Below are positions 32,620-44,261 of a DNA stretch of 64,000 bases, in pieces. Origin of the DNA: Linnemannia elongata (taxonomy: Eukaryota > Mortierellomycota > Mortierellomycetes > Mortierellales > Mortierellaceae); NCBI GenBank assembly GCA_036320915.1, contig JAXBDG010000007.1:2604001-2668000 (forward strand). Reading direction: 5' to 3'. Each line of letters opens with the position of its first letter. The stretch's first letter is position 1. The notes beneath the pieces were generated by a model that searched no databases, was not told where the DNA came from, and was given only the letters and a program-made list of their open reading frames with translations. The position numbers were made by a program, and so were the translations under genes.

Positions 32620-35600
32620 TGCGTCTTGTGGCCAAGTCTGGCCTCAGCTAGGGAGGTCGAAGGTCTGTTGAAGAGAGAGGGTTGTTGACTGTGCGTGTCA
32701 AAAAGGAAAGTGAGGTGTGAAAAAGGAAAGGTGAAGGCAAATTAATCTTTAGAAGTTTTGTGACTTTGTATGCGAGCAACGCGTGCGCCCTATGTTCTGT
32801 TCCTTATTGAGAATGAGCAGTACGCTCGAGGGTGGGTAATGAAAGGGTGGCAGATAGGGGAGATGGGTTGTCAAACGACAGAGTGATCATTGTAAAGACA
32901 TGATAAACAAACACGATATAGAAAGCAACAAGCGAAGAAAAGTCAATTGGCATGAAAGCAACATGGCAGACACTACAATTAGGATACTAGGATATGCCCT
33001 GGATTAAAAGACTGGCAGATATTCAAAAAGGCCTATCCTCCACGCGCTACTCAAATGATAGTTAAAGAGCGTCATCAAAGCCCTACAAACCTAGGGCGCA
33101 CTGACATGCATATTATCTCCTATCCAACACCCTGGCTGTTCTTTTTCCCATCATGCTTCAACATTCTATATACTTTAGTCGAGGTATGACGAACATGCTT
33201 TGCATTAGCAGGCCGTCATTCTCGTCCTGAAAACGTGTAGAGACATGTCATAGCAATAATTATTCAGAATACAGCATGACTACAATCGCGCTAGAGTAGT
33301 CTCGCGATCAATTAGGCTCCTCCTCTTCTTCCTAGCTAGAGCTTCAACGCCACCATCCCACCTAGAAAAGGCAAGCTTTACTTCAACCTGAAGCCTACCC
33401 GAAAACGTCATCACAGTCTCAAATGAAGTGCCATCCCTAGAAAGAAGCGATTCACAAGAAGTCTGTGGGAAAGGATGACGACCGCAGTACTGTAGAAGGG
33501 TAAGTATTTTCCCTCAAGTGTTCCATGGCAAAAGAAGTATGCTCTCAACAAAAAGAAAGTTGATCGAGATGCATATTCTTTTTTATTTCTCCGGAATGCT
33601 TACCGACAGGGACAAACGGGCGGAGGAAGTTGGGGGAGAGAAAGGCTATTGTAATTCTCTAGCGTGGATGGATAGGAGTACATAAATGAGCCCTTGAGGG
33701 TAAGAAGGGGGGCGAAAAAAAAATCATATCCGAGATACGCACATCCGGAAGGAGAGAGGAAGGTAACCATAAACTGCTTCGATGGCAACATTCAAATCTG
33801 CCCCTCTTCTCAATATTCTCCGTTTTGGATCCTCTTTCCTTCCTTGTTCAAAAGTTGGGAACTAAACTTGGTGGGGAAACAGACGTAATAAACTAGCTTG
33901 TCATCTCCAAGGTAGGCGCATCCAGGCAAGAGGAAACGCTAACAAGAAAATGATGATTATGAGACGATGGCTGTGATGGTCCATCTGTTCAATAGGATGG
34001 CGATCCCTCGTTTCAAACTATTGCTTCCTAACCTCTCCCGCTCTGAATCGCCCTTTTCCCTATCGATCAAGACATGTGCATATGCTGAGATATTCCAAGC
34101 AACGCAATTGAACAACTCCTCGAAGCAGATCACAAGCAAGCGCAACAAAAAAAAAAGGAATTGGTTTGCGGAGGACAAGAAATAAACCGCCCGACCGACA
34201 TTCAACCCCCGTTTCTTCCTATCATTTCCACTCCCTCTGAAAGAACACCTCGTTCATTGTCCCTGAGTTTTGTATGTTCGCTGAGTCTCAGGAGGGCAGA
34301 GGAGAGGAACAAATGACAGCCTGGTTTATTTTTCGTCAAATGAGATGTCAGAGGGGTAGTCATCCTAGTCATAAAAGGCAGAGATGAGAAGAAGAGGAGG
34401 GGAAGTGGGAGCAGGCTGCAGGGTAAAGTAAAGAAGAGAAGAGAAGAGAAGAGAAGGAAGGAAGTGGGTACCGGCAGTGATCCGAACCAATATGGCATGA
34501 TCAGCCAATAAGGACGGCGATCAATTTTGCATGGCTCAAAGGGGGTATCGTGGCTAATGGCATAATTAGGAGTCCATTGGACTCAAGAGTAGAGACAACC
34601 ACACCCAAAAGAGAATGGCGTGCTAGTGTGCTCTTCTATTTCTTTCTTTTTCTCAAGCCCCAAGGGTGGGCAATTCAAGGCAAAGGCTAGTGAGGCCCGT
34701 CTACAGCTTCGGTCCTATCCACACGCAAGTGTCATTCTCAAACAATTCAAGCGGCGCCTCAAGGAGTTAACCAACCAGTCTCTTTGCAAGGATGGATGAT
34801 GGGAAGAGGAAGGTGTATGTCTCTCAAAGGAGTCATGAAAAAAAAAATTAGCAAAGGGAGGACAGGGGGATTAAAACAAAAATGAGAACTGGACCATGGG
34901 AAGACATCCGATTAGCGAACAAGGATGGAAGGAGGATGAGGGATGGGAGCAAGGAAGTGACACTAATTTCATTTTCTCCCCACCACCCACATTTTAGCCA
35001 CCTATTGTTCCTATCATCATCGATTGCCATTCATCCGTGGATTACATCCATCCTCTGTCTTATTGTTGATGCTATGGTTTGTTGCCTTTTTGCAGATGCT
35101 TTCTTGGGTATGGCATTAACAGCAGCAAGAAAGCTGTGCACGCTCGATTGTTTATCCAAAACGAATAATTTTCCGCAGTAGGAGTGTGTAGATGACCTCT
35201 TTGCGCCTTTATTGGGTTTGTTTGGGGGTACAAAGTACACAAAAATCAAAATGAAGTTCCCATGAGGTCAGGTCTGTTGGTTGGCCGTTTAGATTGGCCT
35301 ACGAGCTGCGCATTCCAACAGGTATGTCTGCCTGGGATCGATATCTCCCGCAGCTATTACACCTCTCCCACTCACTTATCCAAACATGTACAAAGCTCTG
35401 TCATATACAGACAAGAGAGAGAACCAAACCAAGAAAACAAAAGAAGAAATAGAAGTGAGGGATGCTGTCCCGATCGGGTCACTTTCTCACGCCCACGACA
35501 ACCTAAGAAATGAACCTTTTTTTTTTTTTGTTTTTTCCCTTGTCTTTCTCTGAAGGGAATAATACCACACTAAGGCCAATGCTTCGCTCCAGTCCCGGTA

Positions 35601-36627
35601 AGTGGGTCATTATTCGGGGCAACCTCTCCTCCTCTTTCTCTTCTCTGCGCTGTTCATCTCTCTCATCTCCTGTTCAAAGGCTGAAGCAGAAAGAAAAAAA
35701 AATACACCCAAATCCCCGCTCTAGCCAATAGGACCAGTTCCCCAGGAGGACGGAGGACCTATTTTTCATCATCGATGCTCCCTTGGCTTCTCTTAGTCAA
35801 ATCGCATGCTTTTGCGAGAAACAAGCGAGTCTCTGAGTTCCTTTTGCGGACACTCAATCCACACTTGCTTACCTTTTTGGATTGTTGTTAGTATTATGTT
35901 TTCTCATGAAGTTGATGTGTATTTTGGGCCAAGTACACGGAGCTGAAGGGAAAAAGAAGGAAAGAAAGGAAAGAAAGAAAAAAATACTGCGGGTTCGGAT
36001 GAAGGATCGATAAGAGCAGAGAAAGAATGAAGAGCTCGATCGGCAAGAAGGGGGACAGGTTCAATTGAAGTTGGAAACGAGGACGAGAATAAGGGAAATG
36101 GACGATCAAGAACCAAGCGACAGATGTTAATCAACAAGTGAGAGGGAGAGTTGTATAGGAGTGGAAACGAATAAAAAATGGTTGCGAAATGGATGAAGGG
36201 GCAATGTCTCGGCTTGTTCATTTACGCATCTCCCTTCCCTTGGAATAGTCAATTGAAGGACGATAAGGCGTCTTTTCTCCTCTCTTGAACCTCAGTTCAG
36301 GGTTTGTCGGGACTAGGAGAACTAGTCAGTCATTGATGACCCCCCTTTCTGTCCTTAAACAGTACTTAAAGGATTCTTCTCGCCTTATTTTTTTTCTGTT
36401 TTTGTTGAATTAAAAAACTTTTTTTTCAATCCCTCCTGATCTTCTAATACCCAGTCCTTGGACTTTTTCCATTCTTCCTTCACTCCCTTCTTTCTCACCC
36501 ACATCCTCATCCTTTCCCCTTCTTTTCTTTTATCCCCACTCTTATCCTTCACTCACATACCCCTTCTCTTCTCCTCTCTTCCCTCCCCCACCCCTTCTCT
36601 CCTCCTTTAAACAATAAGAAATAAGAG
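32620..36627. other. 4-kb divergent intergenic region
   Basis: Between the helicase (-) and the OPT transporter (+). Open frames are short and not protein-like. No RNA gene was recognised; a short perfect palindrome (GAGTCC-ATT-GGACTC) lies at 34570-34584. Plus-strand CT-rich sequence from about 36400 to 36620 is the probable promoter/leader of the transporter. Confidence 0.55.
36470..36620 (+). promoter_or_regulatory. CT-rich leader of the OPT transporter gene
   Basis: Nearly purine-free plus-strand tract ending just before the ATG at 36628, with an AATAAGAAATAAGAG start context. Confidence 0.5.
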
Positions 36628-38940
36628 ATGAAGACAGAATACGAAGATGAAAAGGCACCGTCAACCCACAGACGCGACAGCATCCCTCTCGGCCGGACAG
36701 CCTCGTTCAAGGCCGACGACTATGTCCACGCTGATCACCCTGTCTCCTTTACCGAGGGCAAGCGTGAGGGCGAGGACCTCGTTACCGCAGATGATGATGA
36801 GGAGTTCCCTCCTGAGGATCACCAATTCACCTGGTACGTTTTTCTCTTTAGGTTGAGCAGATCAGTGGATCAACAAAGATTTTCTTGATCTGTTCAGAGT
36901 TTGTTTGTTGCCAAACAAAATTTTCCGCTGAGCCTTCTTACGTTACACACATACATCCGACCTGGAGACCTGCTTTGCTTTCTTCCGCTGTACGGAAAAG
37001 TAGCGCACACATTAACCAACCCTTTCACCCATTCATTCTCTTACAGGCGTGCAGCTATCGTTGGTTCCCTTCTCGGATGCGTCGTCGCAGCCTCCAACCT
37101 CTACGTCGGACTGAAGATCGGCTGGACCTTCGGCGCCTCCCTCTGGGGCGCCATTTTTGGCTTCATCATCCTCAAGCCCCTGGCCCGTCTCGCCGGAAAC
37201 TCTTTCGGCCCCCGCGAGAACGCCACCTGCCAGGCCGCCGCCACCACCGCCGGAGGTCTCTCCACCGGATTCGTCACTGCCATTCCTGCAATGTACCGTA
37301 TGGGCCTCATGGGCGTGGGTCGTATGCCCAAGGATGATGCTTTGACCTTGGTCCTTTGGACTACTTCTGCCGCCTTCTTTGGTATGTTCTTTGCGGTCCC
37401 CTTGAGGACGCATTTCGTCATCAACCAGGATTTGGTCTTTCCTACCCCTCGCGCTGCTGCAGAGACTATCCGGAACTTGCATCGGACGGGATCAAAGGCT
37501 GCGAACGATGCCAAGAAAACGGCGACGATCATGATGATTGCTTTCTTTTTTGCCATGGTCTGGGTCCTCATCGGAAACTGGATCCCCGGTATTTTTGATA
37601 CCGTTCATATCCTTTACTGGATCGGTCATGCTGCTGGATACGCCAAGCTCCAGCACGCAGATCAGGTCTGGGGTTGGGCTTGGTCGTTTGACTTCTCGTT
37701 CTTTGGTGCCGGTATGATGACCCCCGCTTCAACTGTCTTCTCCTTCATGCTTGGAGAGTTTATTGCCTACGGTGTCGCTGGTCCTCTCATGGTCGACTCG
37801 GGTTACCTCGAAGGACCCCGTGGATTCACAAAGCCCAACAATGGAAGTGCTCAGTCTTGGTTCCTCTGGCCCGGTATTGCCCTCATGGTCTTCACCGCCT
37901 TTGGAGAACTCGGCGTCAACGGCAAGTCGCTCTGGCACGGTGTCACCTCGGGAGTCCGTGAGGCCCGCAACTTGATCCGTCGTCTCACAAAGCGCACCCA
38001 GCTCGTTGATTCCTCTCAATACGTCAGCAAGGACACTGTCCCTGCTCACGAGCAAGTCCCAACCCTCTGGTGGGTTAGCGGTCTTCTCATTTCTGCAATC
38101 TTCACCATCGTCCTCATGGCTGTCGACTTCAAGGTCCCCGTCTACTCGACTATCCTCGCCATCATCCTCTCTTTCATCCTCGCCTTTGTCGGCCTCCAAG
38201 CCGCCGGTGAGACCGACATCAACCCCACCGGATCCATTGGAAAGGTCACCCAGCTCGTCTTCTCCCGCTTCCCTGGAGAGCTCCACGTCGTCCAAAAGAC
38301 CAACCTCATGTGTGCCAACATTTCGGCCTCCATCTGCGCCCAAGCCGTCGACATGGTCGGAGACTTGAAGACTGGTCACTTGTTGGGTGCCTCCCCTCGT
38401 TCTCAGTTCCTGGCCCAATGTGTCGGCTCTGTCTTTGCCATCGCTGCCGCCGTGCCTCTTTTCATTCTCTACACAGAGGCCTACCACTGCATCGTCGATG
38501 CAAGCATTGAGAAATGCGAGTTCGGACTTGTCTCTGTCGTCACCTGGCAATCAGTCTGCGAGATCCTGACCAACGGTGGCACTGTCCCTAAGGGCTCCGT
38601 CATCACTGCTTGCATCTTCGCCGTCCTCGCCATCGCCAACATCCTCATCCGTATCAAGCTCGTTCCCCAGAAATGGCGCCCCTACTGGATCAACCTCAAC
38701 GCTGTCGGACTTGGTCTTATCAACCCCTCCCCCGCCCTTGCTATGGCCATGTTGACCGGTTGGGCTGGTGGCCGTATCTGGGTCCAGATCAACAAGGTCG
38801 CCCACGAGAAGTACATGTACTCTGTTGCTGGTGGATTCATTTCTGGTGTTGGTGTTGCTGGTATTATCAAGGCCATCTTGGTCCTTGGTGGTATCAAGGC
38901 TGGTACTGTCCTCTGGGCATGCAACGATGATATTTGCTAA
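36628..38940 (+). CDS. OPT-family oligopeptide / metal-chelate transporter
   Basis: Two exons, 36628-36833 and 37047-38940, joined within a Trp codon, give 699 residues. After a charged cytosolic N-terminus (about 1-68) the protein is a polytopic membrane protein with many hydrophobic segments. Family features: the first membrane segment with ASNLYVGLKIGWTFG in outline, FGPRENATCQAAATTAGG, and a later NPTGSIGKVTQL in the second half. These resemble the YSL-like branch of OPT proteins, whose members move oligopeptides, glutathione derivatives or siderophore/metal complexes with protons. Substrate cannot be assigned from sequence. No gene partner is adjacent. The intron of 213 nt has donor GTACGT and acceptor TTACAG. 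Confidence 0.93.
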
Positions 38941-39598
38941 ACCCTTTTGGATGATGTTTAGTTAGAGCAATAGGGCTTGTCATCCCAATTCATATTTTTA
39001 TAGTTCCACCTTTTTTTAATACGCACTAAGCATGCCCTCCCCTCCATGTACATTAAAACTATCACTCCTTTTACTTCATTTACATTCATTTGTGCCTGAT
39101 TGACACATGTATTTTTCGCACGGTACGCTTGCTCAATTTATGAAATCAAAAAAAAAAAATGACGACGAAACCTCCCCCTCCCCCTTTCGAACTGTGGGAA
39201 GAATGGCACAGTTACATAGCAATACCCAAATTACCGCCCTTTTGCTGCCCACTCCCCTCGCTCATTCTCTTCTCATGAATGCGCCACTGAAGAAGAAACA
39301 ATAACAAACAACGGCTAAAGACCAAAACAGAAAAAACAAGATTGATTGTGGGTAAATCGGCACTCATCACACACATGCTATTAATAAGGTATCGCATTAT
39401 GTATTATTTTTACAAAGAAAGAAGAAGAGTAACTGGACCATCATCCCCGCCCTGCCCTCATCTGGCTCCGCCCCTCCTCTTCTTACCTCTCAATCCATCC
39501 ATTATCTCTCCTTATCTCCTCTCCTTCGTCGCTTGAGTGTACAGTACACGCTTGGTTGTTCAGCCGATTGAACAAAGGGAGCCAAGCAAGAAGTTCAA
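38941..39598. other. Convergent intergenic region
   Basis: 3' flanks of the OPT transporter and of the coiled-coil gene. T-rich after the transporter stop. No gene or repeat of note. Confidence 0.6.
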
Positions 39599-40369
39599 TC
39601 AACAGAGCAACTGTATGGAGCGCATACGCTGCTCTAAATCCCGCAATTCGGCCTCTAGTTTTGTTTGCTCCGCCTTGACAGGGTCCCTCGACCTCGCACC
39701 AGGACTCATCGCTCCTCCTGCTCCTCCTCCTAGTTGAGAGCTCTGGTGACCCTGTCCATGTTGCTGATGTTGTTGACAGTGCTGTTGGTGATGAAGTTGA
39801 TCATGTTCCCGTTGGGCATACTCTTGCTGCTGAAGCGTCATATTCCGAAGTCGTTCTTGCAACCTATCCATCATCGCCATCCCTCCTCCTCCACCACCAC
39901 CAACACTTACTCCTCCGCCTCCAAAATTCATATAATCTGGTATCCGGTCCAACCCCGCCAACGAAAATGGCGGCGTCGATGACCCACTCCTCCTCCCTCC
40001 CATACCACCACCACCTCCTACACCCCCATCATGCCGACTCCTACAAGCAGCATTGGAAAACAAGGACGCAGAAGTCCTTGAGAACTGGTCCATCATCTGG
40101 TCATACTCTCCCGGGGACATCAAATCGCGTTGTTGGACCAATTGTTGTTTTAGTAACTCGAGTTGTTGGATCTGGGTCCGGAGCGAGTTGACTTCGAGAC
40201 GGAGTTGGATCAGGAGTTGGTGTTGGTGGAGTCGTTGGAGTTCTTGGTCGGCGTCCAGGTGCTGTTCGTAGGGAGATGTTGGACCGCTGTTGTGGAGGTG
40301 GTGGTCGTGACAACCATTGGTGGCGGTGTTGCCGAAAGTTAGGTAGTGGGGTATCGGGTCCTCGTACAT
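39599..40369 (-). CDS. Gln/Gly-rich coiled-coil protein, function unknown
   Basis: Intronless, 256 residues, not recognised. Two coiled-coil-prone segments, about 38-90 (LQRLHQHQLLIQLRLEV in part, Leu-spaced) and about 232-254 (AELRDLEQRMRSIQ), flank a glycine-rich middle and a His/Gln-rich stretch (about 185-210, HQQHCQQHQQHGQGH). It lacks a signal peptide or membrane segment. Codon use (C-ending) and the purine-rich plus strand upstream (CT-rich on its own strand, 40570-40900) fit a real gene. A role as a scaffold or RNA-granule component would be guesswork. Confidence 0.75.
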   Translation of the reverse strand: MYEDPIPHYLTFGNTATNGCHDHHLHNSGPTSPYEQHLDADQELQRLHQHQLLIQLRLEVNSLRTQIQQLELLKQQLVQQRDLMSPGEYDQMMDQFSRTSASLFSNAACRSRHDGGVGGGGGMGGRRSGSSTPPFSLAGLDRIPDYMNFGGGGVSVGGGGGGGMAMMDRLQERLRNMTLQQQEYAQREHDQLHHQQHCQQHQQHGQGHQSSQLGGGAGGAMSPGARSRDPVKAEQTKLEAELRDLEQRMRSIQLLC

Positions 40370-41058
40370 CTTTGTTGTGTAGTGTGATAGGGTTTGGTCA
40401 ATTGATGTCGTTGTTGTTGCTTGTGGCCGTTGTCAGTGAGTGAGTGTAGATGTTGGAAGTAGACGTCGAAAGAGTGGACGTCGATTGTTTGGTGAATGTG
40501 GAGACAAGACGACACAAAGCAAGAAGTCGATGTCGTATTGTTGTTGTTTTAGGTTGTGGGTGTAAGTAATGTGAGAGAAATAAGAAAGTGAATGACGAAT
40601 GAGAGGAGGAGGGAGAGAGGGAGAGAGTTGACAAGAGTGACAATGAATGGCCAAAGGCAACGGGAAAAGGAGGGAGAGAATGAAGAGAGTGTGTGTGAGA
40701 GAGAGAGAAAGAAAAGAGGAGGTAACGAGAGTAAAGAGGATAAGAAGAAAGAGGCGGGTATGGGGCTGGCTATGGAGTGTGGGAAAGGAGGAACAAGGGA
40801 TAGGAACTGAAGGGAACTGGAGGATAGGGAAGAGAAGGGAAGAGAAGAGCGGAGTGAGGGGTGGTGCAAGGCTGACAAGATAAAAAATTGATAAGTCAGG
40901 TCGACAGACAGGAGAAGAGAACGTGATGAGAGAAAGGGTGCCCAGTTCTTTCCTTTTTTTCTGCCTTTTGTGCTTGTGCTCGACGTTGCTTGCTGGGAAC
41001 TGCAGTTGGAGGACATCAGCCAATCAAATCCAGACTGAAGACTCATTTCCCTCTTTTG

Positions 41059-41182
<124 letters not shown>

Positions 41183-41724
41183 ACTCACGGGAAGCAGTCA
41201 CTGCGTCATAATGCTTTTTGTGCCCGGGCAAAAAGGAAAACACACACTCACATACAATGCATTTGACACAAGCACTCATGCACAAGCACACAGACAGGAC
41301 ATGGAAACAGGAGACAGCCACAGGGACCTAAAAGGGACGCTCATAGTACAAAGACAAGGTACGCTGGCTGGTGTATACTACGGGAACTATTTATTCTACA
41401 TATATTCATTCACCTCGTCACAGCCAAACATATCCAATGATCAGGGAACCAGTAAACATACTAACAGCAAGCGAAGCGAGTGCATCATCCTCGGCAAGGA
41501 CCAAAGGGTAGACCACACTCCACTCCAAAACATTCCTTCCTCTCTGCCAAAAAAGCCTTTTTCTTTTTGTTCACTTTACCACTCTTATGGATACTCAACC
41601 AACAATACAACATCTGCCTATTGCCGCAATGCCATCCTATCAACAGCATTATAATAAAAAGAAATGCCTCATCATGTCCCTCGTGTGTATTCACCCACTT
41701 TACTCCTATTTCCCTCATTCCTCA

Positions 41725-41726
<2 letters not shown>

Positions 41727-41778
<52 letters not shown>

Positions 41779-41779
41779 C
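41727..41779. repeat. Compound (CT)n(CA)n(TA)n microsatellite
   Basis: Three dinucleotide runs join without interruption: CT to about 41739, CA to 41760, TA to 41779. Confidence 0.92.
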
Positions 41780-43018
41780 ATGGTTTCACGGGCATGCTCC
41801 TGGTAATCTATCCCTCTACTTCTTCCCCTTGCTTGTCGTCATCCCGCACTAGTGCTTAGCGAGATCATTCAGCCGAATTATCCTTTTCTCCTCGGCTTCC
41901 TTCCCTATTTCTCCACTTTTGCTCCTGGCGCGTAAAATGCTTCATCGCATTGACAAACTATCAAGAAGAAAAACGCGCCCACAACCAATACATTTCCCCG
42001 CCCACAACCACACTACTTGGGTCCTTCTCCTCCTGAAAAGAAAAATCAATTGCCGAGGAAAGACGAGTAATAGGAGAATAAGCCTGCGACAAGAGGAGTA
42101 GCAGCAGAGGAAGTAGACTAACAAACACAATAACAACCCGGGAGAGGTTACAAAGCACGCAGTTTACTCATCGTGCCTTTTTTTTATGGTATACTTTTCC
42201 AAGGAGTAGAATAGTGAGAGGTATGGAATGGAAGGAGTAGAGAGCGAGCAGTAAGGAAAAGGGTGGCAAAAATGCGCGTATGGAGACAAGTCTTTTTTCT
42301 TGCCTTGAGGCATTGCTATCAAGCCGAAAAGTGTTGATTAGGGACGTTGCCAGATCATGACATGTACGCCTCCGTTTCTATTATGTCGTCTTCGTTCGTA
42401 CAACAACATCACATACAAAGGAGAGAGATAAACAACGGAGTAATGGCGCATCTATTATCTTCCCACTGCCTGTAACAAACGGCGTGCGTACGGAGCAAGT
42501 TGAAACAGTTTTTGGATGACGCGGTTCACAAAAAAAGGAGAGAGACAGTTCATATCCTAATATTCTTTCACTTCATTTTACTTCGTTTGTGAAATGGGGT
42601 GATAAAATAAAAGGCGCACAAAAAACTTAAGGAACGGTATTCTATGGACGAATGCGCATGGATCGACCTTCATCTCTTTATATTTCTATGACGATGTGCG
42701 TTGCCTCGCGAAAGAAAGGAGATGCTAGTAGATGCTATGGCATATGTATATAATCTCACGGTAGGTCAACTCACTATCGCCTACCATCTACATCTCTATG
42801 TATCTATCTGCTCTCCCTTATTTCTCTCCGATACCTCCTGCATCTGGAAAAGAGAGACGCTAGGATCTCCTTTTCCTCGGTAAAAACAATGTGCTTTTTC
42901 CACAAACCTTCTTTTTTCTTCCTTCCGCAATGACAGCAAGAGATATGCCGCGTCTGGGCGTGGCAGTAGTGTCTCCAAACCCTCCATACGAGCCTTCGTT
43001 TTAGTATCCGATGGCTGG

Positions 43019-43028
43019 TAGGGTACTC
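43019..43028 (+). promoter_or_regulatory. TAGGGTACTC motif, distal site of ZIP gene 1
   Basis: Lies 1,243 bp before the ATG at 44262. Context GGCTGGTAGGGTACTCC shares its 5' flank with the sites at 43861 and 52312. Confidence 0.5.
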
Positions 43029-43801
43029 CTTTTGTCTTTACCGGGCGTAACTGACAAAACTGATAGGTGTACTGTCCACACCATATTCACACGCGAGTTG
43101 TCGAGTCTAGAAGGTCTTTTCTTACTGTACTACTGATGCTATCCCCCCTAAAGATGCGGCGGGTCGTTACCCTTTTTGCACAGAGTGTTGAGTAATACGA
43201 AAAGGTACCCATTCGATCCACTCCTTCCTGTATTACACGATGATTGACCATTGGTTGTTTATCTGCTAGAAATTGCATCCCCGACGAGTACGAGTCGCCT
43301 TTTTGTGCAATCCTTCCAAGGAAAAATTGTGAATGGAGCTCATTTCTCTTCATTCTAGACTTTTGTCTAGTAGTATCCAGCATCCTTGCCTTTTTTCGAT
43401 GAGGGGACTGGAAGCATTAGTCAGATCGACCATTGGGATGAGACAGAGGAGTATGGTTCCTGGAGAGTGAGTGTTTCAGAGAGAGAAAAAGAAGACAATC
43501 AATGACAACGATGACAGAGAGAAGGGAGTGAGTGAGTCGTAGCCGTTTGAAGAAAGACAATTGCTGACCATAACAGGCAATCCAAAAGAAAGAAAAGGCT
43601 ATCAGTTCTCTTATCAAGTCACCTGTTGGGGGTGAGTGAACAGTTGTGTTTGGCCAAGTGTTCAGTGTTCAGTGTTCAATGCGAGTAAGGTGAGGGTCCA
43701 TTCTCAGCGAAACAGGAACAAAGAAAAGAAAAGAAAGACGACACCGGCGGTTGAAAATAACGCCATGAACAGTGGACAATCAAGGTTTCATGAATGACCT
43801 C

Positions 43802-43811
43802 TAGGGTACTC
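43802..43811 (+). promoter_or_regulatory. TAGGGTACTC motif, proximal site of ZIP gene 1
   Basis: Lies 460 bp before the ATG. It forms an inverted pair with the site at 43861, with 49 bp between them. Confidence 0.55.
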
Positions 43812-43860
43812 ATTTCTTCTTATTCTTGCTCATTTGGGTGGCCACTAATTGGCTGTAAAC

Positions 43861-43870
43861 GAGTACCCTA
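43861..43870 (-). promoter_or_regulatory. TAGGGTACTC motif, inverted proximal site of ZIP gene 1
   Basis: Reads GAGTACCCTA on the plus strand, about 400 bp before the ATG. The extended match CTGGTAGGGTACTC is identical to that at 52312. Confidence 0.55.
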
Positions 43871-44261
43871 CCAGTCACCACTGTGGCTTCATCCTCGTTT
43901 GTTTTCTCCGCACGTTTTGTCGAGAAAGGTGAGAAGGGTGAGAAAGGAGCACAGTGCACCCAATCCGCCATCTCTTGATGATCCCCTGTGTCTCTGCCAA
44001 CCAACAATTTCCAGAGCCAAAAAACATATAAATTGATGGCCGAGAAGGTACTTTTGTTTATTTCTCCATCATCGTCTTTTCCTCGGTAATCCTCCTCCCC
44101 TTCTCTTCTGTTCTCTTACCGACAAATCAATCCTCACCTCTTTGTCAACCTTCTTTTTTTTTTTTCCTCTCTTAATACTCCTTCCTCCTCCTCCATCCGC
44201 TCATTCTACTCTCACTCCCCCACACCCTCTTTTTTACTCACTCATACAACTAACCATTACA

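Noticed and set aside
34540..34600. tRNA-like stretch around GAGTCCATTGGACTC
   Set aside because: The stem has only a 3-nt loop and there is no T-arm or acceptor stem; it is a simple palindrome.
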